Origin: Chelonoidis abingdonii
Lineage: Eukaryota; Chordata; Testudines; Testudinidae
Direction: 5' to 3'
Length of the DNA: 64,000 nucleotides
NCBI RefSeq assembly: GCF_003597395.2
Contig: NC_133774.1
Coordinates: 50,320,680 to 50,384,679 of the forward strand
The position numbers and the translations under genes were made by a program. Positions 61,985-64,000 of this stretch are shown here, one piece after another. Position 1 is the first letter of the stretch, and every line of letters begins with the position of its first letter. The notes beneath the pieces were generated by a model. That model was not told the DNA's origin and searched no databases. It worked only from the letters and a program-made list of their open reading frames with translations.

Positions 61985-63310
61985 ACATTAGGGCTGTCAA
62001 GTGATTAAGAAAATTAATCACGCTGTTAAACAACAGAATACTATTTATTTAAATATTTTTGGATGTTTTCCACATTTTCAAATATATTCATTTCAATTTC
62101 AACACAGAATACAAAGTGTACACTGCTTGCTTTATATTTATTTTTATTATAAATTTTGCACTTTAAAAACAAAAGATAGTATTTTTCAATTAATACAAGC
62201 ACTGTAGTGCAATCTCTTTATCGTGAAAGTTGAACTTACAAACGTAGAATTAGACACAAAAAAATAACTGCGTTCAAAAATAAAACAATGTCAAACTTTG
62301 GGGCCTACAGGTCCACCCAATCCTACTTCCTGTTCAGCCAATTGCTCAGACAAATAAGTTTGCTAACACATGCAGGAGACAATGCTGTCCGCTTCTTGTT
62401 TACAATGTCACCTGAAAATGAGAACAGGCGTTTGCATGGCACTGTTGTAGCTGGTGTCACAAGATATTTATGTGCCATATGCGCTAAGGATTCATATGTC
62501 CCTTCATGCTTCAACCACCATTCCAGAGAACATGCGTCCATGCTGATGACAGGTTCTGCCTGATAACGATCCAAAGCAGTACAGACCAATGCTTGTTCAT
62601 TTTCATCATCGTGAGTTAGACGCCATCAGCAGAAAGTTGATTTTCTTTTTTGGTTGTTCAGATTCTGTAGTTTCCACATCAGAATGTTGCTCTTTTAAGA
62701 CTTCTGTAAGCAGCCTCATACCTCCATCCCTACCTCAGATTTTGTAAGGCACTGCTCAAAGAAATTCTTAAACCTTTTGGGTTGAAGTGCTGTAAGCTAG
62801 TTTTTAGAAATCTCACACTTAGTAAGCTTCCTTTTGGTAAGATTTTGTCACATCTGAGTGAAAGTGTTTTCCCTTAAAACCTGAACAATATGCTGAGTCC
62901 CATCATCCAAGACTGCTATAACCTGAAAATATGGCAAGAATTGCAGGTAAACACACAGAGCAGGAGCACTTTACAATCTCTCCCAAGGAGTTGTCACATA
63001 ATTTGATTAACATTATATTTTTAAAAAGTTGTCATCAGCAACGGCAACATGCCCTCCGGAATGGTTGCCAAAAGCAATGAAGGGCCATACAAACCGTTTA
63101 GTAATATCTGGCAGTAAATTACTTGCAATGCCGGCTACCAAAGTTTGCTAATAATGAACGTAGCCAGTTTTTTTCTTCACTTTTCCAGGTGGACCATTGT
63201 AAATAAGAAGAGGGAGCAATTATCTTCCTCCTGTAAATGTAAACAAACTTGTTTTTTTTGTCCCTGAGGATTGGCTGAAACAAGGGCAGCGAGGACTGAG
63301 TGGACACTTT
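61985..63310 (-). mobile_element. hAT transposon remnant with transposase C-terminus
   Basis: The 3' flank (GATTAAGAAAATTAATCACG, then AAATATTTTTGGATGTTTTC) is a recognised turtle hAT non-coding end. The minus-strand frame 62323-62589 encodes SLEWWLKHEGTYESLAHMAH and PATTVPCKRLFSFSGDIV, then the SNWL end: the C-terminal dimerisation region of hAT transposases (family motif P-x-ERLFS-x-G-x-I). Upstream coding sequence is broken. The far border is uncertain. Confidence 0.75.
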
Positions 63311-64000
63311 GTAGACTCTAAAGTTTTTAACATTTTTTTTTTTGTGTTTTCAGGGTGGATAAAAACCAATTATTTTTAAAAAAGAAAGTTAAAAAAATTT
63401 GGATTTTTAAATAAAATCCGGATTTTTTTTTTGAGGAAAAAAACCTATCTTAAAAGACAGTTTTTAATTACGACATACTAATACGCCTTCAACAGATATC
63501 TCATCGTGGACTAGGGAATTATAAATTCTTAATTTTACAAGTAAATGAATAACTATATTAATGTTAATGTTTGATGAGTTTTTCCCAATAGTTTCAATAC
63601 GGATTAGGAACCCAATTTTTATGGGGCCCAAGGGGCTTCTGTAAGAATTTCAATTTTAGGTTAATCTTTTTCTATCTCCCCCAATGGGACCTCCAGTTTG
63701 CTCAAGTCTAGAAGATTACCAATTCAGAAGATGCTTTTTAAGTTTTTGCAGTTCCTCCACACTGTGGATTGTGCCTCCAAGATAACATGCTTGATAACAC
63801 AAAAATGGTTTAAAATAAACAACATTTAGAGGTGAGAAACAACAAAGACTCCAACCCATTTGTCCCTCTGACAATTTTTGTGTACACAGAGTCACATCCT
63901 TTACTCTCTCTAAAACGTTAAGTTTCAAAAAAGTTCAATGAATAGAGAAGATTGTTTGGAGTGGAATAGATCTGAACAAGGAGAAAAAATCTGGAGATAA
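63311..64000. other. AT-rich end of window
   Basis: The block 63350-63450 (GGATTTTTAAATAAAATCCG, foldable) may be the end of another DNA element. Otherwise nothing is recognised, and no N-terminal ARHGEF28 exon is visible. Confidence 0.35.

Noticed and set aside
1..64000. CRISPR arrays, bacterial operons, phage genes
   Set aside because: No regularly spaced direct repeats and no prokaryotic gene organisation; the window is vertebrate nuclear DNA.

Overview
The window is nuclear DNA from a vertebrate, most likely a hidden-necked (cryptodiran) turtle. It has a multi-exon gene with GT-AG introns and a repeat set typical of turtles: a tRNA-derived SINE of the CryI type, CR1 LINE 3' ends, Penelope-like elements, a DIRS tyrosine-recombinase retrotransposon, and hAT and Harbinger DNA elements. 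There are no prokaryotic operons, CRISPR arrays or rRNA genes. The species cannot be named from this sequence.

One host gene spans almost the whole window on the minus strand: ARHGEF28 (p190RhoGEF/RGNEF), a Dbl-family guanine-nucleotide exchange factor for RhoA. I could place 27 coding exons between 58676 and 9459. All junctions are AG/GT, and the reading phases agree at every join, giving one open frame of 1,299 codons plus a stop. In transcript order they encode a serine-rich linker, an atypical C1 zinc finger (47.67-47.12 kb), a DH domain (42.2-34.7 kb), a PH domain (34.9-24.6 kb), a post-PH regulatory stretch, and a long C-terminal coiled coil (11.9-11.4 kb). The N-terminal exons, including the start codon and promoter, lie beyond 64000. 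The 3' end is ambiguous: the last exon either stops at 9459 or is spliced at 9467 to a terminal exon I could not find.

Everything else is intron or flank, and much of it is mobile DNA. Region 0-9.4 kb: a DIRS-related element end (1-1721), Penelope-like fragments with a hammerhead-ribozyme-like motif (2.5-3.0 kb), a foldback repeat (3.8 kb), a possible solo LTR (5.5-6.3 kb) and a non-autonomous hAT with target duplication (7.07-7.83 kb). Region 9.4-25 kb: 3' exons, CR1 pieces at 12.0 and 19.5 kb, an inverted pair of MIR SINEs at 12.6-13.1 kb, and several MITE-like elements. Region 25.5-33.4 kb: a DIRS element with inverted terminal repeats, in the intron that splits the PH domain and itself carrying a GC-rich insert. 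Region 36.8-40.2 kb: two Penelope fragments in opposite orientation around a Harbinger Myb/SANT-like fragment. Region 44-45.3 kb: a palindromic MITE and a tRNA-derived SINE. Region 51-53 kb: GC-rich elements and a near-perfect 101-bp tandem duplication. Region 58.7-64 kb: a hAT MITE with a perfect 8-bp target duplication, an uncorrupted CR1 3' end and a hAT transposase remnant.

Gene identity rests on my memory of the ARHGEF28 protein sequence and was not searched. Exon ends were read by eye from splice consensus and phase. Repeat families are named by recognised motifs; borders given without a target duplication are approximate.
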